From Acidisoma sp965199065 (GTDB lineage: Bacteria; Pseudomonadota; Alphaproteobacteria; Acetobacterales; Acetobacteraceae), in assembly GCF_965199065.1 (NCBI RefSeq), contig NZ_CBDAQN010000003.1, positions 1,178,001-1,242,000 of the forward strand: a DNA stretch of 64,000 nt, in the 5' to 3' direction. Made by a program: the position numbers and the translations under genes. Shown piece by piece: positions 1 to 8,494 of the stretch; within the stretch, counting starts at the first letter, position 1, and every line of letters starts with the position of its first letter. Below the pieces are notes generated by a model. The model was not told the origin of the DNA. It saw only the letters and a program-made list of their open reading frames with translations, and did not search any database.

Positions 1-45
1 AGATTTTCAAATGTCTCTCACGCGAACACGATGCTTTTGCGCCAT

Positions 46-1485
46 TTAATCCGCCGCGGTCTCAGCCTGTGCGACTGGAGCCACTGGCGGAGCGGCGCCG
101 CGAGGTAGACGGTTGTAGGCGTCGAGCGCGGCGATCTTGTAGGCCTCCGCCAGGGTCGGGTAGTTGAAGGTGTTCTCGATGAAATATTCGAGCTTGCCTT
201 TCAGGTTCAGCACGGCCTGCCCGATGTGGATGAGTTCGGTCGCGCCCTCGCCCACGATATGGACGCCGAGCAGCCGGTGCGTGCGGATGGAGAAGATCAT
301 CTTCATCATCCCCGTCTCCAGCCCCATGATGTGGCCGCGCGAGGTTTCCCGGAAGCGGGCGACGCCGCATTCATACGGAATGCCGCGACGCCGCACCTCC
401 TCCTCGCTCATGCCGACCGTCGAGATTTCCGGCACGGCGTAGATGCCATAGGGGAAGAACTCGGGCGCCGGCGGCATCGGCATGTGGAAGGCGTGGCAGG
501 CGGCAATGCGCCCCTGCTCCATCGAGGTCGAGGCGAGGCTCGGGAAACCGATCGCGTCGCCCGCCGCGTAGATATGCGGCACCTCGGTCTGCAGGGTCTG
601 CGGGTTGACCTTAAGACGGCCGCGATGATCGACGGCCAGACCGCAGGCTTCGAGGTTGAGCGATTCCGTCGCACCGACCCGGCCCGCGCAATAAAGCAGC
701 ATCTGGCTGCGGACGCGCCGGCCGCTCTCCAGGACCGTCGTCGGCCAGCCGCCCTCCATCTCGATGGAGGCGACCTTCGAGCCGAGCCGGATCGTCATGC
801 CGCGATCCCGCAGCTGGTGGGTGAAGTCCTCGATGATCTCCTGGTCGATGAAGTCGAGGAAGCTGTCCCGCGGCTCGACCAGCGACACCGCGACATCCAG
901 CGCGCTGAAGATGGTGGCGTATTCGACGCCGATCACACCGGCGCCGATCACCGTCAGGCTGCGCGGCAGCTCCTTGAGATCGACGATCTCGTCGCTGTCG
1001 AGCACACGCACGCCGTCGAACGGGATCTCGGGCGGGCGGTAGGGCCGCGTGCCGACGGCGATGAGGATCTTGTCGCCCTCGACCCGTGTGACCTCGCCGG
1101 ACTCCGAGGTGACCTCCACGAGGTGCGGACCGAGGAACCGCGCCGTGCCGGATATCGTGCGGACCGAGTTGCGGGCGAACTGGTGCTCGAGGATATCGAC
1201 CTCGTGGTCGAGCGTCTTGTGCAGCCGGGACATGATGTCGCTGGCGCCGATATCCTTCTTCACCCGGTAGGCGCGGCCATAGAAGCCGCGTTCCCGGTAG
1301 CCGGTGAGGTTCAGCACGGTTTCGCGCATCGTCTTGGACGGGATGGTGCCCGTATGGACGGAGACGCCGCCGACCCGCCGGCCCTTCTCGATGACGAGAA
1401 CGGAGTTGCCGAGCTTTGCAGCCTGGACGGCGGCGCGGCGCCCCGAGGGCCCGCTGCCGATGACGAGGAAGTCGTAAGCGGTCAC
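46..1485 (-). CDS. sthA: Soluble NAD(P)+ transhydrogenase
   Basis: Cytosolic FAD enzyme of the pyridine nucleotide-disulfide oxidoreductase family that moves reducing equivalents between NADPH and NAD+. The N-terminus has the FAD-binding GSGPSGRRAA motif, a second Rossmann motif VIGAGVIGVEYA lies mid-protein, and the dimerisation domain is C-terminal. Where lipoamide dehydrogenases have the redox disulfide, this protein reads TGTIPSKTMRE without the cysteine pair, which is the mark of SthA. I start at the GTG at 1485 (VTAYDFLVIG), about 479 aa, because AAGGGATCAGG lies just upstream; a GTG at 1527 would add 14 residues. It is divergent from the glutaryl-CoA dehydrogenase gene. A generic disulfide-reductase relative is the alternative, less likely given the missing cysteines. 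Confidence 0.85.
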   Translation of the reverse strand: MTAYDFLVIGSGPSGRRAAVQAAKLGNSVLVIEKGRRVGGVSVHTGTIPSKTMRETVLNLTGYRERGFYGRAYRVKKDIGASDIMSRLHKTLDHEVDILEHQFARNSVRTISGTARFLGPHLVEVTSESGEVTRVEGDKILIAVGTRPYRPPEIPFDGVRVLDSDEIVDLKELPRSLTVIGAGVIGVEYATIFSALDVAVSLVEPRDSFLDFIDQEIIEDFTHQLRDRGMTIRLGSKVASIEMEGGWPTTVLESGRRVRSQMLLYCAGRVGATESLNLEACGLAVDHRGRLKVNPQTLQTEVPHIYAAGDAIGFPSLASTSMEQGRIAACHAFHMPMPPAPEFFPYGIYAVPEISTVGMSEEEVRRRGIPYECGVARFRETSRGHIMGLETGMMKMIFSIRTHRLLGVHIVGEGATELIHIGQAVLNLKGKLEYFIENTFNYPTLAEAYKIAALDAYNRLPRGAAPPVAPVAQAETAAD

Positions 1486-1609
1486 GCTCGCCTGATCCCT
1501 TCGCACTTGCAAAAAACAACCTAGCACGGGCCGTGCCAGCGGAAAGGCTTCGATCGTTGCCGCCGAGGGTCGTCATCACTACGATCTGATGACCAAGGAG
1601 ATCCTGGCC

Positions 1610-2821
1610 ATGGACGACGTGCGCCTGCCCAAGCCCTCAATCGCCAAGCCCTCGTTCGATTGGGCGGACCCATTCCTGCTCGACGACCAGCTCTCCGAGG
1701 AGGAGCGCATGGTCCGCGACACGGCACGTGACTTCGCCCAGGCGCGGCTGCAGCCAGGCATCACGGACGCCTATATGACCGAGACCTTCAACCGCGGCTT
1801 AATGGAGGAGATGGGCGCGCTCGGGCTGCTCGGCCCGACGATCCCGGTGGAATACGGCGGCGCCGGCCTCGGCTACGTCGCCTATGGCCTCGTGGCGCGC
1901 GAAGTGGAACGGGTCGACAGCGGCTACCGCTCCGCCATGAGCGTGCAGTCCTCGCTCGTCATGTATCCCATCCACGCCTATGGCTCGCCGGAGCAGAGGG
2001 CGAAATACCTGCCGCGCCTCGCGACCGGCGAACTGATCGGCTGCTTTGGGCTGACGGAACCCGATGCGGGCTCCGATCCCGGCGGCATGCGGACGCGCGC
2101 CGAGAAGATCAGCGACGGGTATCGACTTTCGGGCGCCAAAATGTGGATCAGCAACAGCCCGATCGCCGACGTGATGGTGGTGTGGGCCAAATCCGACGCC
2201 CAAGACGGCGCCGTGCGCGGCTTCATCCTCGAACGCGGCATGGCCGGGCTCTCCACGCCCAAGATCGGCAACAAGCTCAGCCTGCGCGCCTCCGTGACCG
2301 GCGAGATCGTCATGGACGGCGTCATCGTGCCGGAGGAAAACCTGCTGCCCGGCGTCTCCGGCATCAAAGGCCCGTTCGGCTGCCTCAACCGCGCCCGGTA
2401 CGGCATCTCCTGGGGCGTGATGGGAGCCGCCGAGTTCTGCTTCGCCGCCGCCCGCCAATACGCGCTCGACCGAAAGCAGTTCGGCCGGCCGCTGGCGGCC
2501 ACGCAGCTGGTGCAGAAGAAACTTGCCGATATGGAAACCGAAATCGCGCTCGGACTTCAGGCGGCGCTGCGTATCGGGCGCATGTTCGAGGACGGGCGCC
2601 TCGCACCCGAGGCAATCTCAATTATTAAGCGAAACAACTGCGGCAAGGCCCTGGAGATCGCCCGCGCCAGCCGCGACATGCACGGCGGGAACGGTATATC
2701 CGCCGAGTTCCACGTCATGCGCCACGCGGCGAACCTCGAAAGCGTCAACACATACGAGGGCACGCACGACATTCATGCGCTGATACTTGGCCGCGCGATC
2801 ACGGGCATCGCTGCGTTTTAA
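1610..2821 (+). CDS. gcdH: Glutaryl-CoA dehydrogenase (acyl-CoA dehydrogenase family)
   Basis: FAD enzyme that oxidises and decarboxylates glutaryl-CoA to crotonyl-CoA in lysine, tryptophan and aromatic catabolism. The order is an N-terminal helical domain, then the flavin/substrate motif CFGLTEPDAGSDPGGM, then a C-terminal helical domain ending in NTYEGTHDIHALILGRAITG, whose glutamate before GTH is the catalytic base of the family. VEYGGAGLGYVAYGLVAREV and the short C-terminus resemble GcdH more than short-chain enzymes. I use the ATG at 1610 (about 403 aa) because AAGGAG sits 9 nt upstream; an ATG at 1589 would place that ribosome site inside the gene. It stands alone, followed by a palindromic repeat. 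Confidence 0.85.
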   Translation: MDDVRLPKPSIAKPSFDWADPFLLDDQLSEEERMVRDTARDFAQARLQPGITDAYMTETFNRGLMEEMGALGLLGPTIPVEYGGAGLGYVAYGLVAREVERVDSGYRSAMSVQSSLVMYPIHAYGSPEQRAKYLPRLATGELIGCFGLTEPDAGSDPGGMRTRAEKISDGYRLSGAKMWISNSPIADVMVVWAKSDAQDGAVRGFILERGMAGLSTPKIGNKLSLRASVTGEIVMDGVIVPEENLLPGVSGIKGPFGCLNRARYGISWGVMGAAEFCFAAARQYALDRKQFGRPLAATQLVQKKLADMETEIALGLQAALRIGRMFEDGRLAPEAISIIKRNNCGKALEIARASRDMHGGNGISAEFHVMRHAANLESVNTYEGTHDIHALILGRAITGIAAF

Positions 2822-2834
2822 ACGGAAGCAGGCG

Positions 2835-2872
2835 GTTCTTTTGGGAAAAAGAACCGAAAACTTTTGCGGCCT
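2835..2872 (+). repeat. Palindromic dispersed repeat, copy 1
   Basis: GGTTCTTTT (2834-2842) and AAAAGAACC (2847-2855) form a perfect 9-bp stem with a 4-nt loop, followed by GAAAACTTTTGCGGC. The same arms and tail recur at 48045-48082. Lying 13 nt after the gcdH stop, it could terminate that transcript, but its recurrence inside an operon elsewhere shows it is a repeat family and not only a gene-specific terminator. Confidence 0.7.
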
Positions 2873-2961
2873 CAAACGACTGTTCAGGAATGCGCTGCGC
2901 CGGGTCAGAGCGCTTAAGGCGCGGTCCAGCTTGGCCAACGAGCACCGGAAGCGCAGAAAGC

Positions 2962-2989
2962 CGCGTTGGATGACCGGAGCAGTGGCATT
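2962..2989. repeat. Short diverged repeat, possible IS relic, copy 1
   Basis: Twenty-eight bases beginning CGCGTTGGAT and ending GCATT match 29159-29186 at 24 of 28 positions, all four differences being transitions. Read on the plus strand one frame gives RWMTGAVAF, and the second copy gives RWIARAVALLNRP, which faintly recalls the RWVVER..AWLNR segment of IS5-type transposases. Both copies lie just beyond the stop of a minus-strand gene. The relation to a transposase is a guess. Confidence 0.35.
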
Positions 2990-2998
2990 CTCGACAAG

Positions 2999-3430
2999 TC
3001 AGGCGGCGCCGACGACGTAGGAGCGCAAGTTCTCCACCTCATACTGCTGCTCGTCGAGCCGCGCCTTGACCACGTCACCGATGCTGATGATGCCGATCAG
3101 CCGCCCGGCTTCCACCACGGGCAGATGCCGGAACCGGCCTGCCGTCATCGCGGCCATCGCCTGCACGACCGTGGTGTGCAGCGTCGTCGTTTTTACGTTG
3201 CGGGTCATCGCATCGCCAACCTTGAGTTCAAGCGCGGCGGCACCGTGCGAGGCCAGAACATGGACCACGTCACGCTCGCTGATGATCCCGACGAGGGTGG
3301 AACCGTCCATTACGGGAACCGCACCAATGCGACGCTCCGTCAAAAGTGCGCACACATCCGAGAGTGGCAGATCGGCCGCGACCGTCGCGACGACGCTATT
3401 CTTTCCCTTGAGGATCTTCTCGACAGTCAT
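2999..3430 (-). CDS. CBS-domain protein
   Basis: A 143-residue protein made almost entirely of a pair of CBS motifs (a Bateman module). The first repeat contains DVCALLTERRIGAVPVMDG and IISERDVVHVLA, the second VVQAMAAMTAGRFRHLPVVE and IISIGDVVKARL. Such stand-alone pairs usually bind adenine nucleotides and act as energy or redox sensors; the partner cannot be told from sequence. The ATG at 3430 has a GGGAG ribosome site. Upstream lies a 22-bp palindrome (3563-3584) that may be a control site for this gene or the end of the peroxidase transcript. Confidence 0.85.
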   Translation of the reverse strand: MTVEKILKGKNSVVATVAADLPLSDVCALLTERRIGAVPVMDGSTLVGIISERDVVHVLASHGAAALELKVGDAMTRNVKTTTLHTTVVQAMAAMTAGRFRHLPVVEAGRLIGIISIGDVVKARLDEQQYEVENLRSYVVGAA

Positions 3431-3562
3431 CTCTTGAACTCCCTGATAAGGCTGGCGTCCGAGCTTTGGTTCTATGCCGCAGTCCCGCTCGCTAAACGAT
3501 AAGCTTAACAGGGTCGTTTCACAAAATGCGATCTTCTTTCAATCACGGAGCCGCGATCTTTG

Positions 3563-3584
3563 CACTGGCGTTATAACGTCAGTG
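3563..3584. promoter_or_regulatory. 22-bp near-perfect palindrome
   Basis: Arms CACTGGCGTTA and TAACGTCAGTG meet with no loop and have a single mismatched pair (G3568/T3579). It starts about 10 nt past the peroxidase stop and lies about 130 nt upstream of the CBS gene start, both reading leftward. No T-run follows on either side, so a protein-binding site is as likely as a terminator. Confidence 0.45.
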
Positions 3585-3593
3585 GGTGACGAT

Positions 3594-4889
3594 CTACGCT
3601 TCGAACAGACGTTGACCGATGTACTGGCCGCTCAGAACACCCGGCGGGCACGCGAACAGGCCGCTGCCGGTGTGGGTCACGAACTGGTTGAGCGCATCGA
3701 GCTTCGACATAGGCTCGAAGACCCGGATGAACCCGGTGCGGGGATCGCTCTGGTAGGCCAGGAACATGAGCCCCGCATCATACATCATACCCTGCCGCCA
3801 CGGCGGCCAGCGCTCGGCGGTGAAACTCAGACCGTCGTTATAGGAGTAGGCGCGCCGCAACATCTCGGCGCCTCCATTGGCCGCCGCCGCGCCCAGACGC
3901 ACATGCGCGTTCTGGGGAATCACCGGGTTGCCGTCGCTGTCGACGCGGTCCAGTCCGAGCGGCTCGAACTCGCCGGACTTGCCCAGCGGCGCGCCGGACA
4001 TCTTGTGACGCCCGATCACCTGCTCCTGAAAATCGACCTCTGTCCGGTCCCAATGCTCGAGGGAAATGCGGATGCGGCGTGCCACCATATAGCTGCCGCC
4101 GCGCATCCAGTCCGGGCCTTCGGCTCCGGCCCAGACGACATCGCCGAAACGAGCGGGCATGTCCGGCGTGCCGCTGCCGTTGAGGCCGGGGTTCTGGGTG
4201 CCGTCCTTGAACCCCATGAGGTTGCGCGGAGTCTCGCCCGAGGGTGCATCGGCCAGGAACCCGCTCTGGGCCCAGCGTGGCTGAGCGTTGCCGTATGAAA
4301 GCCGCACCAACTCGCGGACGGCGTGAAAGGCGACCTGCGGATCATCCGCGCAGGCCTGCACCACGAGGTCGCCGCCGGTCCGCCTGGGGTCGAGCTGGTC
4401 GCCGTTGAAGCGCGGCATGTCGACGAGCGCCGCAGGCCGCCGCGCCGCCAGCCCGTAGCGGTCGGCGCCGTTCTGCACAAAAAGGCCGGGCCCGAAGCCG
4501 AAGGTCAGGGTCAGGCGCGACGCCGGCAGGTCGAGCGCCGAGCCGCCGTCGGTTGCCGGTACCGAGAGGTCTCGGCCGAGCGGTTCCGCCGTCTGTCCCG
4601 CCGTCATGCGTGCCGCGGCTGCTGTCCAGGACTTCAGCAGCGCCACCACATCCGCCCGCCTGGCGGTCACCAGATCGAGCGCCATCACGTAGCAATGCGT
4701 CTGCTGCGCGGTCGCGATCCCGGCCTGGTTGGGCCCGTAGAAGGGCTCCACGGCACGGCTGCCGGACGAGCCGGCGGACTGGCCGATGGCGGGAGGGGTC
4801 TGCGCCGAGGCGCGCATCGTCGTCGCGGCGAGCAAGCCGCCTGCCGCGGCCAACATGCCGCGCCGGGAGCCGGAGAAGGGACAACTCAT
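3594..4889 (-). CDS. efeB: Tat-exported DyP-type peroxidase (EfeB-like)
   Basis: Haem peroxidase of the dye-decolourising family, 431 aa. The N-terminus has a twin-arginine signal (SRRGMLAAAGGLLAATT then ASAQ), so it is exported folded to the periplasm. The family signature GFKDGTQNP is present, and GRHKMSGAPLG follows a stretch that should carry the proximal haem-ligand histidine. The protein resembles EfeB, the periplasmic partner of the EfeUO ferrous-iron system or a haem deferrochelatase. No EfeU or EfeO gene lies nearby. Instead its ATG overlaps the stop of an NHL-propeller gene (ATGA, 4886-4889), so the two are co-translated. Iron uptake versus peroxide or dye oxidation cannot be decided here. 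Confidence 0.85.
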   Translation of the reverse strand: MSCPFSGSRRGMLAAAGGLLAATTMRASAQTPPAIGQSAGSSGSRAVEPFYGPNQAGIATAQQTHCYVMALDLVTARRADVVALLKSWTAAAARMTAGQTAEPLGRDLSVPATDGGSALDLPASRLTLTFGFGPGLFVQNGADRYGLAARRPAALVDMPRFNGDQLDPRRTGGDLVVQACADDPQVAFHAVRELVRLSYGNAQPRWAQSGFLADAPSGETPRNLMGFKDGTQNPGLNGSGTPDMPARFGDVVWAGAEGPDWMRGGSYMVARRIRISLEHWDRTEVDFQEQVIGRHKMSGAPLGKSGEFEPLGLDRVDSDGNPVIPQNAHVRLGAAAANGGAEMLRRAYSYNDGLSFTAERWPPWRQGMMYDAGLMFLAYQSDPRTGFIRVFEPMSKLDALNQFVTHTGSGLFACPPGVLSGQYIGQRLFEA

Positions 4890-6007
4890 CGTGCGATCAC
4901 CAGCGTGTTGTTCTCGTCCTCGACGTAATAGAAGCCGTCACCCTGAGGCGTCATGGCGATGCCGAAGAGGTCGCCGCTGCCCGGCGGGCTCTGGGCCTTG
5001 TCGGGATCGGCCCACTGCACGGCGACTTGCTTGCCAGTCTTCGGATCGACCTCGATCACCTGCCCGTTGAGCCCGTTGGTGACCAGCAGATCGCCGCCGG
5101 GCGCAACCGCCATCGCGAGGGGGTGCTGCAGCGACCCATCCGCCGTGACAGTCCGGCCGGTGCCGGCGCTATCGGCGCGCTTGGTTGCGTTGTCGATCGC
5201 CACGATACGGTTGCCGATCGCGTCGGACACGTAGAGCGTGCCATTCGCGCCGAGGGCCAGCCCGGTCGGGCCGATCAGGAACGCGCCCTTGTCGGCCTGG
5301 GCGCCGAAGCCCTGTGCGACGATGGTCTCGCTCGCGACATGCGGCGGCCTACCGTCCGGAATTGTGAGATCAATGCGGAGGACCGTCGCCTGCTTCACGA
5401 CCGGCGGCTGGCCATCGGGCGAACCCACCCCGAAACCGGCGTTGCTCACGAAGAGCGTGGCGGTGCCGCCATCGTCCTCGGTCGCCATGTTGCCCCACGG
5501 CATGTTGATGTTTTGCCCCGCGATCGTGCCTGCGATGTGGCCCTGGTTGTTGAGCACGACGAGGCAGCCGTTCCCCCGCGTATTCATCGTGCCGTCCGTG
5601 CTCGGCGCGCTGCCGACGATGACCCAGCCGCTCTTCAGCATCGTCATGGCCGTGCTCAGCCCGACGCCGCCCGGGCAACCGGCCAGAGTCTTCGGGATCG
5701 TCGCGAACACGGACAGGGCCTTGGTCGCGGGATGGTAGTCGACGATCGTCGTGCCGGTGCCCTGCAGGTTGCCCGCGTTGTTGAAGTTGTCGACGAGCAC
5801 GTCGTTCTTCTGGATGGAGCCGATCGAGACCGGCGCTACGACGATGGCATAGGGGTTCTGGTCGCCGTTGTCGGGCACCATGGAGCCGAGCGTCACATGA
5901 TGATGAAGCGCCGGCAGAAACCCCTCGGCCGCCTGAACCTCGGCGAGCGGCAGCATGACCATCCCGCCCACAGCAAGGCCGAGCAGATGACGGAAGCGAC
6001 AAACCAT
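4886..6007 (-). CDS. Secreted NHL-repeat beta-propeller protein
   Basis: A 373-residue protein with an N-terminal signal peptide (hydrophobic LLGLAVGGMVMLPLA, cleavage near VQA-AE). The mature part has recurring NHL-like blades such as GPTGLALGANGTLYVSDA, HPLAMAVAPGGDLLVTN and LFGIAMTPQGDGFYYVED, suggesting a six-bladed propeller in the periplasm. Catalytic residues are not evident; candidates range from a structural or binding protein to a lactonase-like hydrolase. The ATG at 6007 has an AGGAA site. It is the first gene of a two-gene unit with the DyP peroxidase and is divergent from the acetamidase gene. Confidence 0.75.
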   Translation of the reverse strand: MVCRFRHLLGLAVGGMVMLPLAEVQAAEGFLPALHHHVTLGSMVPDNGDQNPYAIVVAPVSIGSIQKNDVLVDNFNNAGNLQGTGTTIVDYHPATKALSVFATIPKTLAGCPGGVGLSTAMTMLKSGWVIVGSAPSTDGTMNTRGNGCLVVLNNQGHIAGTIAGQNINMPWGNMATEDDGGTATLFVSNAGFGVGSPDGQPPVVKQATVLRIDLTIPDGRPPHVASETIVAQGFGAQADKGAFLIGPTGLALGANGTLYVSDAIGNRIVAIDNATKRADSAGTGRTVTADGSLQHPLAMAVAPGGDLLVTNGLNGQVIEVDPKTGKQVAVQWADPDKAQSPPGSGDLFGIAMTPQGDGFYYVEDENNTLVIAR

Positions 6008-6149
6008 GAACGAAGTTCCTAGAGCCAGATGTTGCGAACGCCTCGCATTTGCAGGAGATAAGACGCCTGGGTGGCAGCGTCAAGGCAGTTGCGCTGACAG
6101 CCCGCGCGGGCTTCGATGAGACGCAGACACAACAGCGAAAGAGGCCCGT

Positions 6150-7085
6150 ATGGCGCAGCACCACGAAATCCCCTTCACGCCGGACACTATGGTCCGCGGC
6201 ATTCTGGATGCGACCCTGCCGCCGGTGCTGACCGTCGCCTCGGGCGATACGGTGACGCTCTCCTCGCTGCCCGCAGGCGGCCTCGGCTCCCTGCCGCCCG
6301 ACGCCGCGCGCGTGCCCAAGATCTGGCGGGAGGGTCTCGCCGCCCACCCGCGCGAGGGCGGGCACTTCATGTGCGGCCCGGTCTTCGTGACCGGCGCGAA
6401 GGTCGGCGACACGCTGCAGGTCGACATCCTTGAGGCGAAGCCGTGGATGGATTTCGGCTTCGTCAGCATCCTGCCGCTGCTCGGCACCCTGCCCGAGGAG
6501 TTCACCGACTACGAGACGATCCACCCGCCGATCGATGCGGCGCGCGGCGTGACGATGCTGCCCTGGGGCCTGGAACTGCCCCTCGACCCGTTCTTCGGCA
6601 TCATGGCGGTGGCGCCCCCTGCCGCCTGGGGGCCGTGCAGTTCCATTCAGCCGCGCGCCTTCGGCGGCAACATGGACAACAAGGAACTGAAGCCGGGGAC
6701 GACGCTCTACCTGCCGGTGTTCAACGAAGGCGCGCTGTTCATGGCCGGCGACGGACACGGCGTGCAGGGCGACGGCGAGGTCTGCATCACGGCGCTGGAG
6801 ACCGGCCTCACCGGCACTTTCCGCCTGACCGTCCGCCACGACCTGCATCTGCTCCGGCCATTCGCGGAGAGCCCGACCCACCTCATCTCGATCGGCATCG
6901 ACGAGGATCTCGATGACGCCGCCAAGCAGGCGGTGCGGGAGATGGTCGATCACGTCTGCAGCCGCACGAACCTCTCCCGCAACCAAGCCTATATGCTGTG
7001 CTCGCTGGCAGGGGATCTGCGCGTGACGCAGACGGTGGACGGCAACAAGGGCGTTCACATGATGCTGGCGAAGGACAAGATCTGA
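6150..7085 (+). CDS. Acetamidase/formamidase family amidohydrolase
   Basis: A 311-residue FmdA/AmdA-family enzyme expected to hydrolyse short amides (formamide or acetamide) to ammonia and the acid in the cytosol. Family blocks visible are VASGDTVTLSS near the N-terminus, SIQPRAFGGNMDNKEL in the middle and GDGHGVQGDGEVCITALE, with acidic and histidine residues that hold the metal site. A GAGG-containing ribosome site precedes the ATG. It faces away from the NHL gene and precedes an exported oxidoreductase 105 nt downstream. The exact amide is unknown; related enzymes of the same fold act on other amides. Confidence 0.85.
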   Translation: MAQHHEIPFTPDTMVRGILDATLPPVLTVASGDTVTLSSLPAGGLGSLPPDAARVPKIWREGLAAHPREGGHFMCGPVFVTGAKVGDTLQVDILEAKPWMDFGFVSILPLLGTLPEEFTDYETIHPPIDAARGVTMLPWGLELPLDPFFGIMAVAPPAAWGPCSSIQPRAFGGNMDNKELKPGTTLYLPVFNEGALFMAGDGHGVQGDGEVCITALETGLTGTFRLTVRHDLHLLRPFAESPTHLISIGIDEDLDDAAKQAVREMVDHVCSRTNLSRNQAYMLCSLAGDLRVTQTVDGNKGVHMMLAKDKI

Positions 7086-7190
7086 CCGGCTCTCGCGGAC
7101 TCCTCATCTGCGAGTTGCATTGAACCGACTGGAGCGCCTCCCAACTTCCTGCGCGGCGAGACCCCTCGCCGTTCAGGAAAGGATGGTCGG

Positions 7191-8492
7191 ATGGCCGATG
7201 TATCGCGGCGCAACACACTTCTCGGCTCGGCCGTTGCAGGCATCGCCGCACTGACCGGCGGCAACGCGCACGCCGATACTCTTCCGCCGGATGAACCCGC
7301 GGCGCTGTTCGGGACCGTCTCCGGCGATCGCGTGTCTCTGCCCCCGCTGCACGATACCGCGACCGATCTCGACCCGCCGACAATGAATTCCGATCCGCTG
7401 AACAAGCGGCTGGGCGTCGCGGTGGTCGGCCTCGGGCATCTCGCGCTCAACCAGATTCTGCCGGGTTTCGGCCGCGCAAAATCGGTGAAGGTGACGGCGC
7501 TGGTGAGCGGCGAGAGCGACAAGGCCCGCGCTGTCGGCGCGCAGTACGGCATCCCCGACACCCACCTCTACGACTACGCGAACTTCGACAAGCTGAAAGA
7601 TAATCCGGACGTCGACATCATCTACATCGTGCTGCCGAACTCCATGCACATGGAATACACGGTGCGCGCCGCGGCGGCGGGCAAGCATGTGCTTTGCGAA
7701 AAGCCGATGGCGACCAGCGTCGCCGATGCACAGCGGATGATCGACGCCTGCAATCAGGCCAAGCGCAAACTCATGATCGCCTATCGCATGCAGTATGAGC
7801 CGCATCAGCGGATGCTCATCAAGCTGGCGCGCACCCAGGCGAATGGCGGCATCCGTCTGATCGATGCGGTCAACGGGCAGAACGATCTTGGCAACGGTCA
7901 GTGGCGGCAGAAGAAGGCCTGGTCGGGCGGCGGCAGCCTGGTGGATGTGGGCGTCTATTGCCTCAACGCCACCCGCTACATCACCGGCGAAGAGCCGATC
8001 GAGATCACGGCGCGCACGACGCAGCCGAAGGGCGATCCGCGCTTTAAAGAGGTCGAGGACATCGCGATGTTCACCCTGCGCTTCCCGTCAGGCACCGTGG
8101 CAAACTGCGCGTCAGGCTACTCCTTCCACCAGAGCAACCACATCCGAGTGCAGAACGAGGCCGCCTGGTTCCACATGAGCCCCGCCTTCGCCTACACCGG
8201 CCTGCAGATGCAGATCGGGCGCAAGATGGGTCAGGCGAACAGTACGAACTCCGTTGACATGGCGCCGGTCGATCAGTTCGCGCGCGAGATGGACGCCTTT
8301 GCCTGGTCGATCCGCAACAACGTGACGCCTCTGACCCCGGGCGAGGAAGGCATTCAGGATCTGCGGATCATCGACGCCATCTATCAGTCGGCAGCGAGCG
8401 GACAGGCTGTAACGATGCCCGCGCAACCGGCGGGCAGGCTGGACGTGACCCGCGGGCCGATCCCGCAGATCGACGGTATGGCCGGGGCCTGA
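7191..8492 (+). CDS. Exported Gfo/Idh/MocA oxidoreductase (glucose-fructose oxidoreductase type)
   Basis: A 433-residue NAD(P)-dependent oxidoreductase. It begins with a twin-arginine-like signal (SRRNTLLGSAVAGIAALTGG), followed after about 65 residues by the Rossmann motif VAVVGLGHLALNQILPGF and the catalytic-loop motif CEKPMATSVADAQRM typical of this family. An exported member with a long leader is the layout of Zymomonas glucose-fructose oxidoreductase, which keeps its NADP bound and works in the periplasm. Its substrate here is unknown. Its stop lies two bases from the stop of the convergent sugar operon, which suggests but does not prove a shared carbohydrate theme. Confidence 0.8.
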   Translation: MADVSRRNTLLGSAVAGIAALTGGNAHADTLPPDEPAALFGTVSGDRVSLPPLHDTATDLDPPTMNSDPLNKRLGVAVVGLGHLALNQILPGFGRAKSVKVTALVSGESDKARAVGAQYGIPDTHLYDYANFDKLKDNPDVDIIYIVLPNSMHMEYTVRAAAAGKHVLCEKPMATSVADAQRMIDACNQAKRKLMIAYRMQYEPHQRMLIKLARTQANGGIRLIDAVNGQNDLGNGQWRQKKAWSGGGSLVDVGVYCLNATRYITGEEPIEITARTTQPKGDPRFKEVEDIAMFTLRFPSGTVANCASGYSFHQSNHIRVQNEAAWFHMSPAFAYTGLQMQIGRKMGQANSTNSVDMAPVDQFAREMDAFAWSIRNNVTPLTPGEEGIQDLRIIDAIYQSAASGQAVTMPAQPAGRLDVTRGPIPQIDGMAGA

Positions 8493-8494
8493 GC

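Noticed and set aside
226..1524. A 432-codon plus-strand frame opposite sthA
   Set aside because: The minus strand encodes a full pyridine nucleotide oxidoreductase; the plus frame is Arg/Asp/His-rich without a domain.
1524..1536. 13-bp palindrome GCACGGGCCGTGC near the sthA start
   Set aside because: In GC-rich DNA a 6-bp-arm palindrome is common. It may be part of a promoter, but nothing else supports it.
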